DNA of 64,000 bases from Gallionella straubiae. GTDB taxonomy: Bacteria; Pseudomonadota; Gammaproteobacteria; Burkholderiales; Gallionellaceae. Of this stretch, positions 46,866 through 55,690 are shown in pieces. The stretch covers positions 1,922,001 to 1,986,000 of the forward strand of contig NZ_CP194331.1 in NCBI RefSeq assembly GCF_051257895.1, written 5' to 3'. Each line of letters starts with the position of its first letter. Within the stretch, counting starts at the first letter, position 1. The notes under the pieces are model-generated. The model was not told the origin of the DNA and did no database searches. It saw nothing but the letters and a program-made list of their open reading frames with translations. The translations under genes were made by a program, and so were the position numbers.

Positions 46866-48137
46866 ATGAAAAATAATCCGTATACGGTGGCTGTCATCGG
46901 CGGCGGCCCGGCCGGGCTGATGGCGGCCGAGGCGCTGGTTGAGGGCGGTGCGCGGGTCGATCTCTACGATGCCATGCCGACCGTGGGGCGCAAGCTGCTG
47001 CGGGCGGGCAAGGGAGGCCTCAACATCACGCATGCCGAGCCGCTGGAGGATTTCCTCTCGCGTTACGGCGCGCGCCGCGCCGAGATCGAGCCGCTGCTCG
47101 AAGGATTCGGGCCGGATGCGCTGCGGGAGTGGGTGCATGGCCTCGGCATCCAGACCTTTGCCGGCAGTTCGGGGCGCGTGTTTCCGTCCGACATGAAGGC
47201 CGCGCCGCTGCTGCGCGCCTGGCTGCGCCGTTTGCGCGAGAACGGCGTGCATTTTCACCTGCGCCATCGCTGGCGCGGCTGGGCCGATGAAAGCGCGGAT
47301 GGCAAAACCGTCGCGCTGCGTTTCGACACGGTCGGGGGAGAGGCCATTGTGCAGGCCGATGCGGCGGTGCTCGCGCTGGGTGGGGGAAGCTGGGCGCGGC
47401 TCGGCTCCGACGGCGCATGGGTGACGCTGCTTGCACAGCTCGGCATCCCTGTCGCGCCGTTGCGGCCCGCGAATTGCGGTTTCGATGCCGGATGGAGCCT
47501 GCACTTCAGCGAGAAATTCGCCGGGCAGCCGCTGAAGGCGGTGGGCGTGAGCTTCACCGGTGCGGCGGGCCATGTCCATTCCAGGCGCGGCGACGTGATG
47601 GTGACAGCAACGGGGGTGGAAGGCGGCCCGATCTATGCCCTGTCCGCGATGCTGCGCGACGAAATCGAGGCAAGGGGCGAGGCCGTCATCCGCATCGACC
47701 TGGCACCCGGCAAGGACCTGCAGCGGATCAGCGCCGAAGTGAATCACCCGCGCGGTTCACGCTCGATGTCCAGCCATCTGCAGAGCCGGGCGAAGATCGC
47801 GGGCGTGCAAAGCGGGCTTTTGCGCGAGTTGCTGCCGAGGGAGGATTTCGACCGCCCCGAGCGGCTGGCCGCCGCGATCAAGTCCCTGCCGCTGCGCCTC
47901 ATCGCGCCGCGTCCGCTGGACGAAGCGATCAGCAGCGCGGGCGGCGTGCTCTTCGAGGCGCTGGACGGGCGCCTGATGGTGCGCGACCTCCCCGGCGTGT
48001 TCTGCGCCGGCGAGATGCTCGACTGGGAGGCGCCCACCGGCGGCTACCTGCTGACCGCCTGTTTCGCCAGCGGACGCCACGCCGGCCGTGGCGTGCTGGA
48101 ATGGCTCGCGGGCGTCCGCCGTGCCGAGAAGGATTAG
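46866..48137 (+). CDS. FAD-dependent oxidoreductase, TIGR03862/HI0933 family
   Basis: 423-aa flavoprotein. The N-terminal dinucleotide motif is VAVIGGGPAGLMAAEALVEGG, followed by GRKLLRAGKGGLNITHAEP, the family signature. The C-terminal FAD-contacting motif is LPGVFCAGEMLDWEAPTGGYLLTACFASG. Enzymatic role is not defined for this family. It has its own start 24 nt after the KTSC gene. Confidence 0.93.
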   Translation: MKNNPYTVAVIGGGPAGLMAAEALVEGGARVDLYDAMPTVGRKLLRAGKGGLNITHAEPLEDFLSRYGARRAEIEPLLEGFGPDALREWVHGLGIQTFAGSSGRVFPSDMKAAPLLRAWLRRLRENGVHFHLRHRWRGWADESADGKTVALRFDTVGGEAIVQADAAVLALGGGSWARLGSDGAWVTLLAQLGIPVAPLRPANCGFDAGWSLHFSEKFAGQPLKAVGVSFTGAAGHVHSRRGDVMVTATGVEGGPIYALSAMLRDEIEARGEAVIRIDLAPGKDLQRISAEVNHPRGSRSMSSHLQSRAKIAGVQSGLLRELLPREDFDRPERLAAAIKSLPLRLIAPRPLDEAISSAGGVLFEALDGRLMVRDLPGVFCAGEMLDWEAPTGGYLLTACFASGRHAGRGVLEWLAGVRRAEKD

Positions 48138-48258
48138 CGCTGGCGGGAACGGCCAGTACGCGGTCTCACCACCCTGAACTGGGGTGTTGCCTGTATTCCA
48201 TATTAAAGAAGCGCAAAGGCATCATGTTCGACGTCCTTTGAATCCCGGGAGAACATGA

Positions 48259-48939
48259 ATGAGAACCCATGCGATTCTGCTCTGCCTGCTGGCGGCGGGA
48301 GCCCCCCGGCAGGCGCATGCCGAGGCTCCCGCAGGCTGGAACGGATGCTACATGGGGGTCAATGCCGGATATGGCTGGGCCCACATAAGCGGCACTGACT
48401 TGGCCATCGGCGCTCCCATCGGTTCCGCCACGGCCAGCGGCGGCGCGCTCGGGGGGCAGTTGGGTTGTGACCGCCAGACCGCTGACTGGGTGTGGGGCGC
48501 GCAACTCTCCGCGGACAAGGCGAATTTAAGCGGGAGCCACCAGTACCTCAACGGCAGCGGCCCTGCGGATACCGTCACCTACGACATCAAGTCCCTGGTT
48601 TCCCTTACCGGCCGGATCGGCTATGAGCTTCGGCCGGCCACGCTCGCCTACCTGAAAGGCGGGGGTGCATGGGCGAGAACCAGCCACGACGATTCCGACC
48701 CGGCCCCGCTTTTCGGCGTGCCCTATACCGGGAACACGAAAGCCACGCGCGGCGGGTGGATTCTGGGCATCGGCCTGGAGCGCAAGATCGGCCGGAACGT
48801 ATCGGCTTATGTGGAGTACAGCTACGCGGATTTCGGCAGCAAAACGGTCACGATCGCCTACACCGACGGGGTGATCGCCGATTATTCGTTCAGGCAGGAG
48901 CTGAGTTGCCTCGGACTCGGCGTGAACTACCGGTTCTGA
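48259..48939 (+). CDS. Outer-membrane beta-barrel protein
   Basis: 226-aa protein with a signal peptide (MRTHAILLCLLAAGAPRQAHA) and an Opa/Omp25-type small barrel. Alternating hydrophobic strands include CYMGVNAGYGWAHIS, LVSLTGRIGYELRPATLAYLKGGGAWA and YVEYSYADFG, with final GVNYRF. The terminal Phe suits Bam recognition. It has no clear operon partners and is followed by a hairpin terminator. GGGAGAAC lies before the start. Confidence 0.9.
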   Translation: MRTHAILLCLLAAGAPRQAHAEAPAGWNGCYMGVNAGYGWAHISGTDLAIGAPIGSATASGGALGGQLGCDRQTADWVWGAQLSADKANLSGSHQYLNGSGPADTVTYDIKSLVSLTGRIGYELRPATLAYLKGGGAWARTSHDDSDPAPLFGVPYTGNTKATRGGWILGIGLERKIGRNVSAYVEYSYADFGSKTVTIAYTDGVIADYSFRQELSCLGLGVNYRF

Positions 48940-49011
48940 TCTTTCCCTTCTTTCTGATACCATCTCGACGGCTCCCGCGACCGTCCAAGGGAGTGGCCCA
49001 GTTTTAAACCG

Positions 49012-49035
49012 CGCCCGCAAGGGCGATTTCTTTTT
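49012..49035 (+). terminator. Terminator after the OM barrel gene, upstream of mnmC
   Basis: CGCCC (49012-49016), GCAA loop, GGGCG (49021-49025), ATTTCTTTTT. Nearly the same sequence as the element at 42995-43020. Confidence 0.75.
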
Positions 49036-49053
49036 CAGTTTCTTCAATAACCC

Positions 49054-50904
49054 ATGACGCTCGCTTGGCAAGACGGCCTGCCCTATTCCACGCGCTTCGG
49101 CGACGTGTATTTTTCCGCCGATTCCGGGCTCGAGGAGACGCGCCATGTGTTCCTCGCGGGCAACCGGCTCGCGGAGCGCTTCGCGGCGCTGCCTGCGGGC
49201 GAGAGCCTCGCCGTCGGCGAGACGGGTTTCGGCACCGGGCTGAATTTTCTCTGCGCCTGGCAACTGTTCGAGCGGGTGGCACCATCGGGTGCGAGCCTGG
49301 ATTTTTTCAGCATCGAGAAATTTCCGCTGGACGATGATGAGCTGCGTGCCGCACTCGCGCTGTGGCCCGAGTTCGTGCCGTTCGCGGACGCGCTGCTCGC
49401 GCGCTGGCGGCGGCACGTGCCGGGCTGGAACCGCTGGGTCTTCGCCAATGGACGCGTGCGGCTCACGCTTGCGATCGGCGATGTCGCTGAAGTGCTGACG
49501 CAACTGCAGGAAGGGGTCATGGATGCGTGGTTCCTTGACGGGTTCTCCCCCGCGAGGAATCCCGAGATGTGGAGCGGGGAAGTGGTGGCGGGCATCGCCC
49601 GCGCCTCGCGCCCTGCGGCGACGCTCGCGACCTACACCAGCGCGGGCTGGGTGCGGCGCGGCCTGCAAGAGGCCGGCTTCGCGGTGGAGAGGGTGCCGGG
49701 CTTCGGGCGCAAGCGCGAGATGCTGCGCGGCCAGATGCACACTCACTCCCCCACGCGGGGAGAGGGGAGCATGCGGAGCACGCCTGCCAGCGTCGTCGTC
49801 ATCGGCGGCGGCATCGCGGGCTGTGCCGCCGCCCGCGCGCTGGCGCATCGCGGCATCGCGGTTACGCTGGTCGAGCGTGCGCCGCGGCTCGCAAGCGCGG
49901 CCTCGGGCAATCCGCGCGGCATCCTGCACGCGCGCTTCGGCGCGGGCGGCAATCCGGTGCACCGCTTCGTGCAGGCGGCCTACGGGCATGCGCTCGCGCT
50001 CATCGACGAGGTGTTGCCGGCGGATGGCGAACTGCGCGCCGAGTGCGGGCTGCTGCAGGTTGCGTTTTCGCCTAGCGAAGAGAGGCGCATCGCGAAGCTC
50101 GCCGAATATGAGTGGCCCGCGCACCTGCTGCGCCCGGTCGAGGCCGCCGAGGCGACGCGGCTCGCGGGGATGGAGATGGCCTACGGCGGGCTGTGGTTCC
50201 CCGGCGGCGGCTGGGTCGTGCCGTCCGCGCTCTGCGCGAGGCTCGCGGACGATGAACGCATCGAACTGCGCCTCGGCCATGCGGCGGAGGCGCTGACGAA
50301 ATCGGATGCGGGCTGGCGCGTGGCGGGGCGCGACGAGTGCGGCGCGAACTGGGCCGTCGAGGCCGACATCGCGGTGGTCTGCTGCGCGCACTCGGCATTG
50401 GCCTTTGAGCAGTTCGCGCATTTTCCGCTCACACCGGTGCGCGGCCAGGTCAGCCTGCTGCCCGCGACTCCGGCCAGCCGGGCCTTGCATGCGGTGGTGT
50501 GCGGCGACGGCTATTGCGCCCCGGCGCTGGACGGCATGCATGTCGCGGGCGCGACGCATGCCTTCGGCGACGAGTCGCCCGGGGTGCGCGCCGCCGAGCA
50601 CGAAGACAATCTCGCGAAACTTGCCGCACATTCGCCGGCCCTGCGCGCGGCGCTCGGCGAGGTGGATATCCAAAAACTGGAAGGCCGTGCCGCGATGCGC
50701 TGCTCGGCGCCCCTCGCGATGCCGCTCGTGGGCGAGGTGCAGCCAATGCTCTATTGCAGCCTCGCGCACGGTACGCGCGGTCTCATCAGCGCGGGGCTGG
50801 CCGGCGAGATCGTTGCGGCGCTGGCCTGCGGCCAGTTGCCGCCGCTGCCCCTGCCCATCTTCGCGGCGCTGGCGCCCGATTTGCGCGCCAAAAAGGTCGG
50901 GTGA
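49054..50904 (+). CDS. mnmC: tRNA 5-methylaminomethyl-2-thiouridine biosynthesis bifunctional protein
   Basis: 616-aa fusion that finishes mnm5s2U34 in tRNA. The N-terminal methyltransferase (1-225) has VGETGFGTGLNFL and DAWFLDGFSPARNPEMW. The C-terminal FAD oxidase starts near residue 248 with VVVIGGGIAGCAAARALAHRG. The linker (about residues 229-245, MHTHSPTRGEGSMRSTPAS) is coded by an inserted palindromic repeat at 49744-49770. The protein is shorter than E. coli MnmC (668 aa). No strong Shine-Dalgarno precedes the ATG. Confidence 0.95.
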   Translation: MTLAWQDGLPYSTRFGDVYFSADSGLEETRHVFLAGNRLAERFAALPAGESLAVGETGFGTGLNFLCAWQLFERVAPSGASLDFFSIEKFPLDDDELRAALALWPEFVPFADALLARWRRHVPGWNRWVFANGRVRLTLAIGDVAEVLTQLQEGVMDAWFLDGFSPARNPEMWSGEVVAGIARASRPAATLATYTSAGWVRRGLQEAGFAVERVPGFGRKREMLRGQMHTHSPTRGEGSMRSTPASVVVIGGGIAGCAAARALAHRGIAVTLVERAPRLASAASGNPRGILHARFGAGGNPVHRFVQAAYGHALALIDEVLPADGELRAECGLLQVAFSPSEERRIAKLAEYEWPAHLLRPVEAAEATRLAGMEMAYGGLWFPGGGWVVPSALCARLADDERIELRLGHAAEALTKSDAGWRVAGRDECGANWAVEADIAVVCCAHSALAFEQFAHFPLTPVRGQVSLLPATPASRALHAVVCGDGYCAPALDGMHVAGATHAFGDESPGVRAAEHEDNLAKLAAHSPALRAALGEVDIQKLEGRAAMRCSAPLAMPLVGEVQPMLYCSLAHGTRGLISAGLAGEIVAALACGQLPPLPLPIFAALAPDLRAKKVG

Positions 50905-50969
50905 ATCCGAAACCATGGGGTTGGGGTAACATATCCGAATGGTTTTTATGGCCAGATATCAGGGATGAA

Positions 50970-51329
50970 ATGACGAAGTCCAAGCAACTCGCGGCGCTGA
51001 TCGGCCCTACCGTGATGGTACTCGCCGCCTCCGAGGCGATGAACCTCCGGATCTGGGCGGTCAACATTGCCCCCATCACTTACCTGAACGGCACGATATT
51101 GTTCGTCGCGGGCCTGGCCATCATCCGCGTGCATAATTACTGGGGGCCTCGCTGGCCGGTAATGGTGACGCTCACGGGGTGGTTTGCCCTGCTCATCGGC
51201 CTGTACCGCATGTTTGCTCCGCAGGCTCAACAGGCGGGGCAGAATTTCGCCACCTATGTGTTGCTGGCGGTGCTCTTCGTGATGGGAGCCTTTCTGGCCT
51301 TCAAGGGCTACAGCCGCAAAGAGGGCTGA
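50970..51329 (+). CDS. Small membrane protein of unknown function
   Basis: 119-aa protein with about four hydrophobic helices (IGPTVMVLAASEAMNLRIWAVNI; YLNGTILFVAGLAIIRVHNYW; WPVMVTLTGWFALLIGLYRMF; TYVLLAVLFVMGAFLAF) and a basic C-terminus. I do not recognise the family. ATG at 50970 with CAGGGA upstream is preferred; a GTG at 50901 overlapping mnmC would add 23 residues and needs no separate promoter. The role is open. Confidence 0.75.
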   Translation: MTKSKQLAALIGPTVMVLAASEAMNLRIWAVNIAPITYLNGTILFVAGLAIIRVHNYWGPRWPVMVTLTGWFALLIGLYRMFAPQAQQAGQNFATYVLLAVLFVMGAFLAFKGYSRKEG

Positions 51330-51377
51330 TCGAAACAGCGTGTATTCTTGACCGCAATAATCAACTGGAGAGCTACC

Positions 51378-52829
51378 TTGCAGAACCTACAACCGCACCC
51401 GGTCTGGGCGCACTTCGCCGCGCTGTGCGCGATCCCGCATCCTTCGTATCACGAAGCGGCGCTGCGCGAACACCTGAGCGAGTGGGCGCGGGCGCACAGC
51501 ATCGCCGCCGTCGTCGATGGTGCGGGCAACCTGATCCTGAAAAAGCCCGGCAGCCCCGGCTGTGAATCGCTGCCCGGCGTGATCCTGCAGGGCCACCTCG
51601 ACATGGTGTGCGAGGCCAATTCCGGCACGCAGCACGACTTCGAGCGCGATGCCATCAAGGCAGTGGTGCACGACGGCTGGGTAGTGGCTGAGGGCACCAC
51701 GCTGGGCGCGGACAACGGCATCGGGGTCGCGCTCGCGCTGGCCGCGCTGCAAGAGCCGAGCCTGGTCCATCCGCCGCTGGAGGTGCTGCTCACGGTCAAC
51801 GAGGAATCGGGCATGGACGGCGCGCGCGGGCTCGCGCCCGGCACCCTGCAGGGCAAGATGCTGGTCAACCTCGATACCGAGGAGTGGGGGCATTTTTACC
51901 TGGGCTGTGCGGGCGGCGTGGACGTGGAGGTGCGCCACGACTGCGCACGGGAAGAGGTGCCGCCGGACTATGCGCTGCTGCGCTTCGAGGTGTCCGGGCT
52001 GCGCGGCGGCCACTCCGGCATCGACATCCATCTCGTGCGCGGCAACGCGATCAAGCTGCTGGCGGAGGCGCTGCGCGACCTGTCCGCGCACACCGACCTG
52101 CGCCTGATCGAGATGAAGGGCGGTACGGCACGCAACGCGATTCCGCGCGAGGCCTATGCGGTCTGCGCGCTGCCCGAAGCGATCGCATCGACGATCGACG
52201 AGTGGGTGCGGCACCGCCACGAGGCATGGCGGCAGCGTTATGTGGAGGAGGATGCGAACGTGACGTTCGCCTGCCGGCATGACGACGCGCCGCCGGACAG
52301 AGCCATTTTGCGCGTGGAGCAGGAGCGCCTGCTCGCTTTCCTAGACACCACCGCGAGCGGGGTCGAGCGCATGAGCGAGGACTTCCCCGGCGTAACCGAC
52401 ACCTCGGCCAACCTCGGCGTATGCGCGCTGGAGCAGGGCGCGTTCAAGGCGACGTTCAAGGTGCGTTCGCTGAGTGATGCGCGCGCCGATGCGCTGGCCG
52501 GCAAGCTGGTTTCCCGCGCGGCCGGCTACGGCCTGCGGGCCTGGAAGGACGGTGCGTATCCGGGCTGGACGCCGAACCCGTCCTCCGGCTTGCTCGCGCT
52601 GTGCCAGCGGGTCTACACGAAACAGTTCGGCCAACCCGCCGGCCTGCAGGTGATCCACGCCGGGCTGGAATGCGGCCTGCTCGCCGCGAGCCATCCGCAT
52701 CTGGACATGATCTCCTTCGGCCCCGACATCCGCGGCGCGCATGCGCCCGGCGAGCGGGTGGAGATCGAATCGGTCGCGCGCTGCTGGACTTTGCTCAAGG
52801 CGGTGCTACATGAATTGGCTACGGCCTAG
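51378..52829 (+). CDS. pepD: Cytosol non-specific dipeptidase (aminoacyl-histidine dipeptidase)
   Basis: Zinc M20-family dipeptidase, 483 aa from a TTG at 51378. It has IPHPSYHE, LQGHLDMVCEAN (metal His/Asp), TTLGADNGIG (bridging Asp), LTVNEESGMDGA (catalytic Glu), GLRGGHSGIDIH and IHAGLECG, closely matching E. coli PepD (485 aa). The TTG follows GGAG with a 7-nt spacer and gives the expected length; another TTG at 51348 lacks a ribosome site and adds 10 residues. Confidence 0.94.
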   Translation: MQNLQPHPVWAHFAALCAIPHPSYHEAALREHLSEWARAHSIAAVVDGAGNLILKKPGSPGCESLPGVILQGHLDMVCEANSGTQHDFERDAIKAVVHDGWVVAEGTTLGADNGIGVALALAALQEPSLVHPPLEVLLTVNEESGMDGARGLAPGTLQGKMLVNLDTEEWGHFYLGCAGGVDVEVRHDCAREEVPPDYALLRFEVSGLRGGHSGIDIHLVRGNAIKLLAEALRDLSAHTDLRLIEMKGGTARNAIPREAYAVCALPEAIASTIDEWVRHRHEAWRQRYVEEDANVTFACRHDDAPPDRAILRVEQERLLAFLDTTASGVERMSEDFPGVTDTSANLGVCALEQGAFKATFKVRSLSDARADALAGKLVSRAAGYGLRAWKDGAYPGWTPNPSSGLLALCQRVYTKQFGQPAGLQVIHAGLECGLLAASHPHLDMISFGPDIRGAHAPGERVEIESVARCWTLLKAVLHELATA

Positions 52830-52845
52830 GCAGTGCCCCAGCGGA

Positions 52846-52851
52846 TATAAT
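52846..52851 (+). promoter_or_regulatory. Candidate -10 box upstream of the PsiF-like gene
   Basis: TATAAT, 72 nt before the start codon. No clear -35 at 16-18 nt. Confidence 0.4.
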
Positions 52852-52922
52852 GCGCGCGCACTGGCCTGGTGCTGCTGTCCGGGCCGTGCAGCATAGTCAA
52901 ATCATTTTCCCAGGAGAACCTT

Positions 52923-53177
52923 ATGAAAAAACTCATCATCGTTGCCCTTGTCGCCCTGTTTGCCGCTAACAGCGCGCTGGCCGCTGACGATTGCGCGGCC
53001 AAGGCTGCCGAGAAGAAGCTGGCCGGCGCAGCCAAGAACAGCTTCATGAAGAAATGCGAGAAGGATGCCGCCGCCGCGCCTTCCTGCGAAGCTCGCGCTG
53101 CCGAGAAGAAGCTGGCCGGTGCGGCGAAGAACAGCTTTATGAAGAAGTGCGAGAAGGACGCTGCCGCTGCCAAGTAA
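52923..53177 (+). CDS. PsiF-repeat small exported protein
   Basis: 84-aa protein with a signal peptide (MKKLIIVALVALFAANSALA) and two copies of a PsiF repeat: CAAKAAEKKLAGAAKNSFMK, then KCEKDA; and CEARAAEKKLAGAAKNSFMK, then KCEKDA. Each has a pair of cysteines. E. coli PsiF is phosphate-starvation inducible, but the function is unknown and no Pho box was found here. AGGAGAACCTT precedes the ATG. A strong terminator follows. Confidence 0.88.
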   Translation: MKKLIIVALVALFAANSALAADDCAAKAAEKKLAGAAKNSFMKKCEKDAAAAPSCEARAAEKKLAGAAKNSFMKKCEKDAAAAK

Positions 53178-53196
53178 GCAGGCGGTTTTTTAACGG

Positions 53197-53228
53197 ACGG
53201 GCAAGGCTTGCGCCTTGCCCGTTTTGTT
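53197..53228 (+). terminator. Terminator after the PsiF-like gene
   Basis: ACGGGCAAGGC (53197-53207), loop TTGC, GCCTTGCCCGT (53212-53222), then TTTGTTTT. The 11-bp stem is perfect. Confidence 0.92.
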
Positions 53229-53348
53229 TTCGGCAGCATCCGTGTGGCCTGGCCAGAGTTGGCAGCCTACGCCTTCTTGCCCTGCGGTCCTCTACATAAA
53301 CGACCTACTTCACCCGTGCGAGGCGGGATAGTAGATTGCAAACACGTA

Positions 53349-53374
53349 AATGCTCATCCCTCGCTTGGTGAGCA
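53349..53374. other. Inverted repeat upstream of the ferritin-like gene
   Basis: ATGCTCA...TGAGCAT with a 12-nt spacer, about 45 nt before the start. Could be a hairpin in the leader or an operator. The surrounding 53178-53418 gap holds no other supported feature apart from the terminator. Confidence 0.4.
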
Positions 53375-53418
53375 TGTTCTGCACAGCGATCCTTCTTACA
53401 GAATGCGGAGGCAGGGCT

Positions 53419-53889
53419 ATGAGTGAGGATCTGCGGCAACTGATAGAGGAAGCGACGCGGCTGGAGCTTAATATGGCCGAGGTCTACCTCGGCTTCCATC
53501 ATCTGTTCCCCGATGACGCGCGCTTCTGGTGGAAGCTGGGCATCGAGGAAAAAAATCATGCGGCCCTGCTCATGAGCGGGAAACAGTATTTCCTGGAGGC
53601 GGGGATGTTTCCGGCCGAGTTGGTAGGCACCTCGCTGGCAACCTTGAAGAGCCTGAGCGGCGAGCTGGAAGGTGTCATCGGGCGCTGGGGAAGGCCTCGC
53701 CTGTCGAGGGCCGATGCATTCGATCTGGCCATCAGGCTGGAAGACTCGGCGGGGGAAATACATTTCCAGCATGCCATGCATGAAACAGAGCATCCCTCGA
53801 AAGCCATCAAGTTATTCCAGAGCCTGAATGAGGCCGATCTGGATCACGCCGACAGGATACGCAGCTACATGCGCCTGGCGAGCCTCTAA
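53419..53889 (+). CDS. Ferritin-like diiron protein
   Basis: 156-aa predicted four-helix bundle. EEATRLELNMAEVYLGFHHLF gives the first Glu, GIEEKNHAAL has an ExxH, EDSAGEIHFQHAM another acidic/His helix and DLDHADRI the last. This pattern fits rubrerythrin-type or ferritin-like proteins, but no rubredoxin centre is present. The ATG at 53419 has GGAGG upstream; an in-frame ATG at 53350 adds 23 residues. Convergent with the pseudouridine synthase gene. Role in iron or peroxide handling is inferred. Confidence 0.75.
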   Translation: MSEDLRQLIEEATRLELNMAEVYLGFHHLFPDDARFWWKLGIEEKNHAALLMSGKQYFLEAGMFPAELVGTSLATLKSLSGELEGVIGRWGRPRLSRADAFDLAIRLEDSAGEIHFQHAMHETEHPSKAIKLFQSLNEADLDHADRIRSYMRLASL

Positions 53890-53891
53890 GA

Positions 53892-54608
53892 TCAGTACGG
53901 CTTCAGCAGCGCCAGTTGCGCTGTATCGAGGTAGCACCATTCGCCCTCGGCCAGTCCCAGCTCATCGAGTTTCAGCAGGCCGATCTGTGTACGGCGCAGC
54001 GCGACGCAGTGGTTGCCGGCGGCTGCCAGCATGCGTTTTACCTGATGGTATTTGCCCTGCTCCAGCACGATCTCGATCTGGTGGTCATCGATCATGCGGC
54101 AAGTCACCGCCGCCAGCGGCGCAGGTTCGTCGTGCAGCTTCACGCCACGCAACAGTTGCGCGACCAGTTCAGGTGTGACCGGGTCATGCGTGATGGCGGC
54201 ATAGACCTTGGGCACATGGTGTTTGGGCGAGGACTGTTTGTGGATGAACGGCCCGTCATCCGACATCAGCAGCAGACCGGTGGTGTCGTGGTCGAGGCGG
54301 CCGACCGGTTGCACGTCGCGCCGCGTGAATTGCTCCGGCAGGATGGTCAGCACGCCGGGATGGTGACTGGCCTTGCGCGAGCATTCGAAATTGGCCGGCT
54401 TGTTCAGCGCGATATAGACATGCTCGCGATAAGTCCACGCCTCGCCATAGAGGGTGAATTCGAGGCCATCGGTCTCGATGGCGAGGCGGCTGTCCCGGAC
54501 GACTTTGCCGGCGATGCTCACCTCGCCCTCGGCGATCAGCTGGCTGCACCACTTGCGGGTGCCAAAGCCCTGCGATTGCAGGATGCGGTCCAGGGTTAGT
54601 TTGCTCAT
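53892..54608 (-). CDS. rsuA: 16S rRNA pseudouridine synthase (RsuA family)
   Basis: 238-aa pseudouridine synthase. An N-terminal S4-like region (LDRILQSQGFGTRKWCSQLIAEGEVSI) is followed by the catalytic GRLDHDTTGLLLMSDDG containing the active-site Asp. C-terminal EQGKYHQVKRMLAAAGNHCVALRR is typical of the RsuA/RluE group. The target is probably U516 in 16S rRNA. An operon with the YchJ gene (40 nt upstream) is possible. Confidence 0.9.
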   Translation of the reverse strand: MSKLTLDRILQSQGFGTRKWCSQLIAEGEVSIAGKVVRDSRLAIETDGLEFTLYGEAWTYREHVYIALNKPANFECSRKASHHPGVLTILPEQFTRRDVQPVGRLDHDTTGLLLMSDDGPFIHKQSSPKHHVPKVYAAITHDPVTPELVAQLLRGVKLHDEPAPLAAVTCRMIDDHQIEIVLEQGKYHQVKRMLAAAGNHCVALRRTQIGLLKLDELGLAEGEWCYLDTAQLALLKPY

Positions 54609-54648
54609 GTCGTGACTGTAGCGGTATCGGGGTGCGGTTCGGGATCGG

Positions 54649-55026
54649 TCAGCCCGGAAATTTTCCGTCCACGTAGAACCATTGCCCTTCCTCGCGCACG
54701 AAATTGCTGATCTCGTGCAGGCGATGGGCGCGGCCGCCGATCTTGTAGCGCGCGACGAATTCTACCGTGGCGCGGTCCGCCGATTCCGCGTGGTGCTTCT
54801 TCACTTCCAGCCCCAGCCACCTGGCGTCGTCCGCCGCGAGGTCAAGCGCGGCGGGGCGGGTGCTCGGGTGCCAGGTGGCAAGCAGGTAGGCTTCCAGCTT
54901 GAGCGCATAGGCGCTGTAGCGCGAGCGCATCAGGGCCGCTGCATCCGGCGCGGGCACGCCGCCGTGGTAGCGGCCGCAGCAGGCGGCGTAGTCCGCTGCG
55001 CCGCAGGGACAGGGCTTTGCGGCCAT
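54649..55026 (-). CDS. YchJ family protein with SEC-C zinc motif
   Basis: 125-aa YchJ/UPF0225 protein. The N-terminal CPCG...CCGRYH zinc motif is followed by a NTF2-like domain (ALMRSRYSAYALKLEAYLLATWHPSTRP; VKKHHAESADRATVEFVARYKIGG). Function is unknown. The ATG at 55026 overlaps the yaeQ stop by one base. The longer open frame to 55116 lies in yaeQ. Confidence 0.92.
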   Translation of the reverse strand: MAAKPCPCGAADYAACCGRYHGGVPAPDAAALMRSRYSAYALKLEAYLLATWHPSTRPAALDLAADDARWLGLEVKKHHAESADRATVEFVARYKIGGRAHRLHEISNFVREEGQWFYVDGKFPG

Positions 55027-55571
55027 TAGCGGAACTCGCCCTGCCATACCACCGGCTCGATCTCGATCATGCCGGCGTCGCTGGTCATCATGATATGACC
55101 CTCCTGCATCGTGCATTGCAGTTGCATGGTGCGGCTGGCCAGCGCGGCGAGCGCCAGCGTGGTTTCGCCGGCCAGGTTGAGCACGGTGAGGTTGTTCAGG
55201 CGCTGCAGCTTGGCGCGGTTTTCATTCCACCAGATATTCGCCGCGCGGCCGTAGCTGACGACCACGACTTGCGCGGCGCGTCCGCTGGCTTTGCGGAGCG
55301 CGCGCTCGTCGGGCAGGCCGACTTCGATCCAGCGTTCGATCGCGCCGGTGAGGTCCTTCCGCCACAGGTCGGGCTCCTCGTCGCTGCTCAGACCCTTGCC
55401 GAAAGCCAGCGCTTCATCGGCGTACAGCGCGAAGGCGAGCAGGCGCACCATCATGCGCTCGTCGGTTTCCGAAGGGTGTCGCGCCAGGGTAAGTGAGTGG
55501 TCGGCGTAATAGTGCCGGTCCATGTCGGCGATCTGGAGGGCGGCTTTGAAGACGGTCGATTTGATGGCCAT
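55026..55571 (-). CDS. YaeQ family protein
   Basis: 181-aa YaeQ protein, a nuclease-like fold of unknown function. MAIKSTVFKAALQIADMDRHYYADHSLTLARHPSETDERMMVRLLAFAL is the family N-terminus, and DLTGAIERWIEVGLPDERALRKAS and VVVVSYG follow. Full length. It diverges from the eamA attenuator region, leaving a 292-nt gap (55572-55863). Confidence 0.92.
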   Translation of the reverse strand: MAIKSTVFKAALQIADMDRHYYADHSLTLARHPSETDERMMVRLLAFALYADEALAFGKGLSSDEEPDLWRKDLTGAIERWIEVGLPDERALRKASGRAAQVVVVSYGRAANIWWNENRAKLQRLNNLTVLNLAGETTLALAALASRTMQLQCTMQEGHIMMTSDAGMIEIEPVVWQGEFR

Positions 55572-55654
55572 GGATACGTTCGGATGGATACTGTGCAGGT
55601 GCGCATTCTATCAGGGAGCACCAGGCATCCCGGATCTCGCTGGATGCAGCAAGT

Positions 55655-55684
55655 TTGACACACCCTCTCACGCTCCCTGATAAT
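55655..55684 (+). promoter_or_regulatory. Strong sigma70 promoter of the eamA leader
   Basis: TTGACA (55655-55660), 18 nt, GATAAT (55679-55684). Predicted start of transcription is about 55691, which is the first base of the leader ORF. Confidence 0.8.
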
Positions 55685-55690
55685 CCCCTC

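Noticed and set aside
48526..50916. 796-codon minus-strand frame opposite mnmC
   Set aside because: Antisense shadow; mnmC has full motif support.
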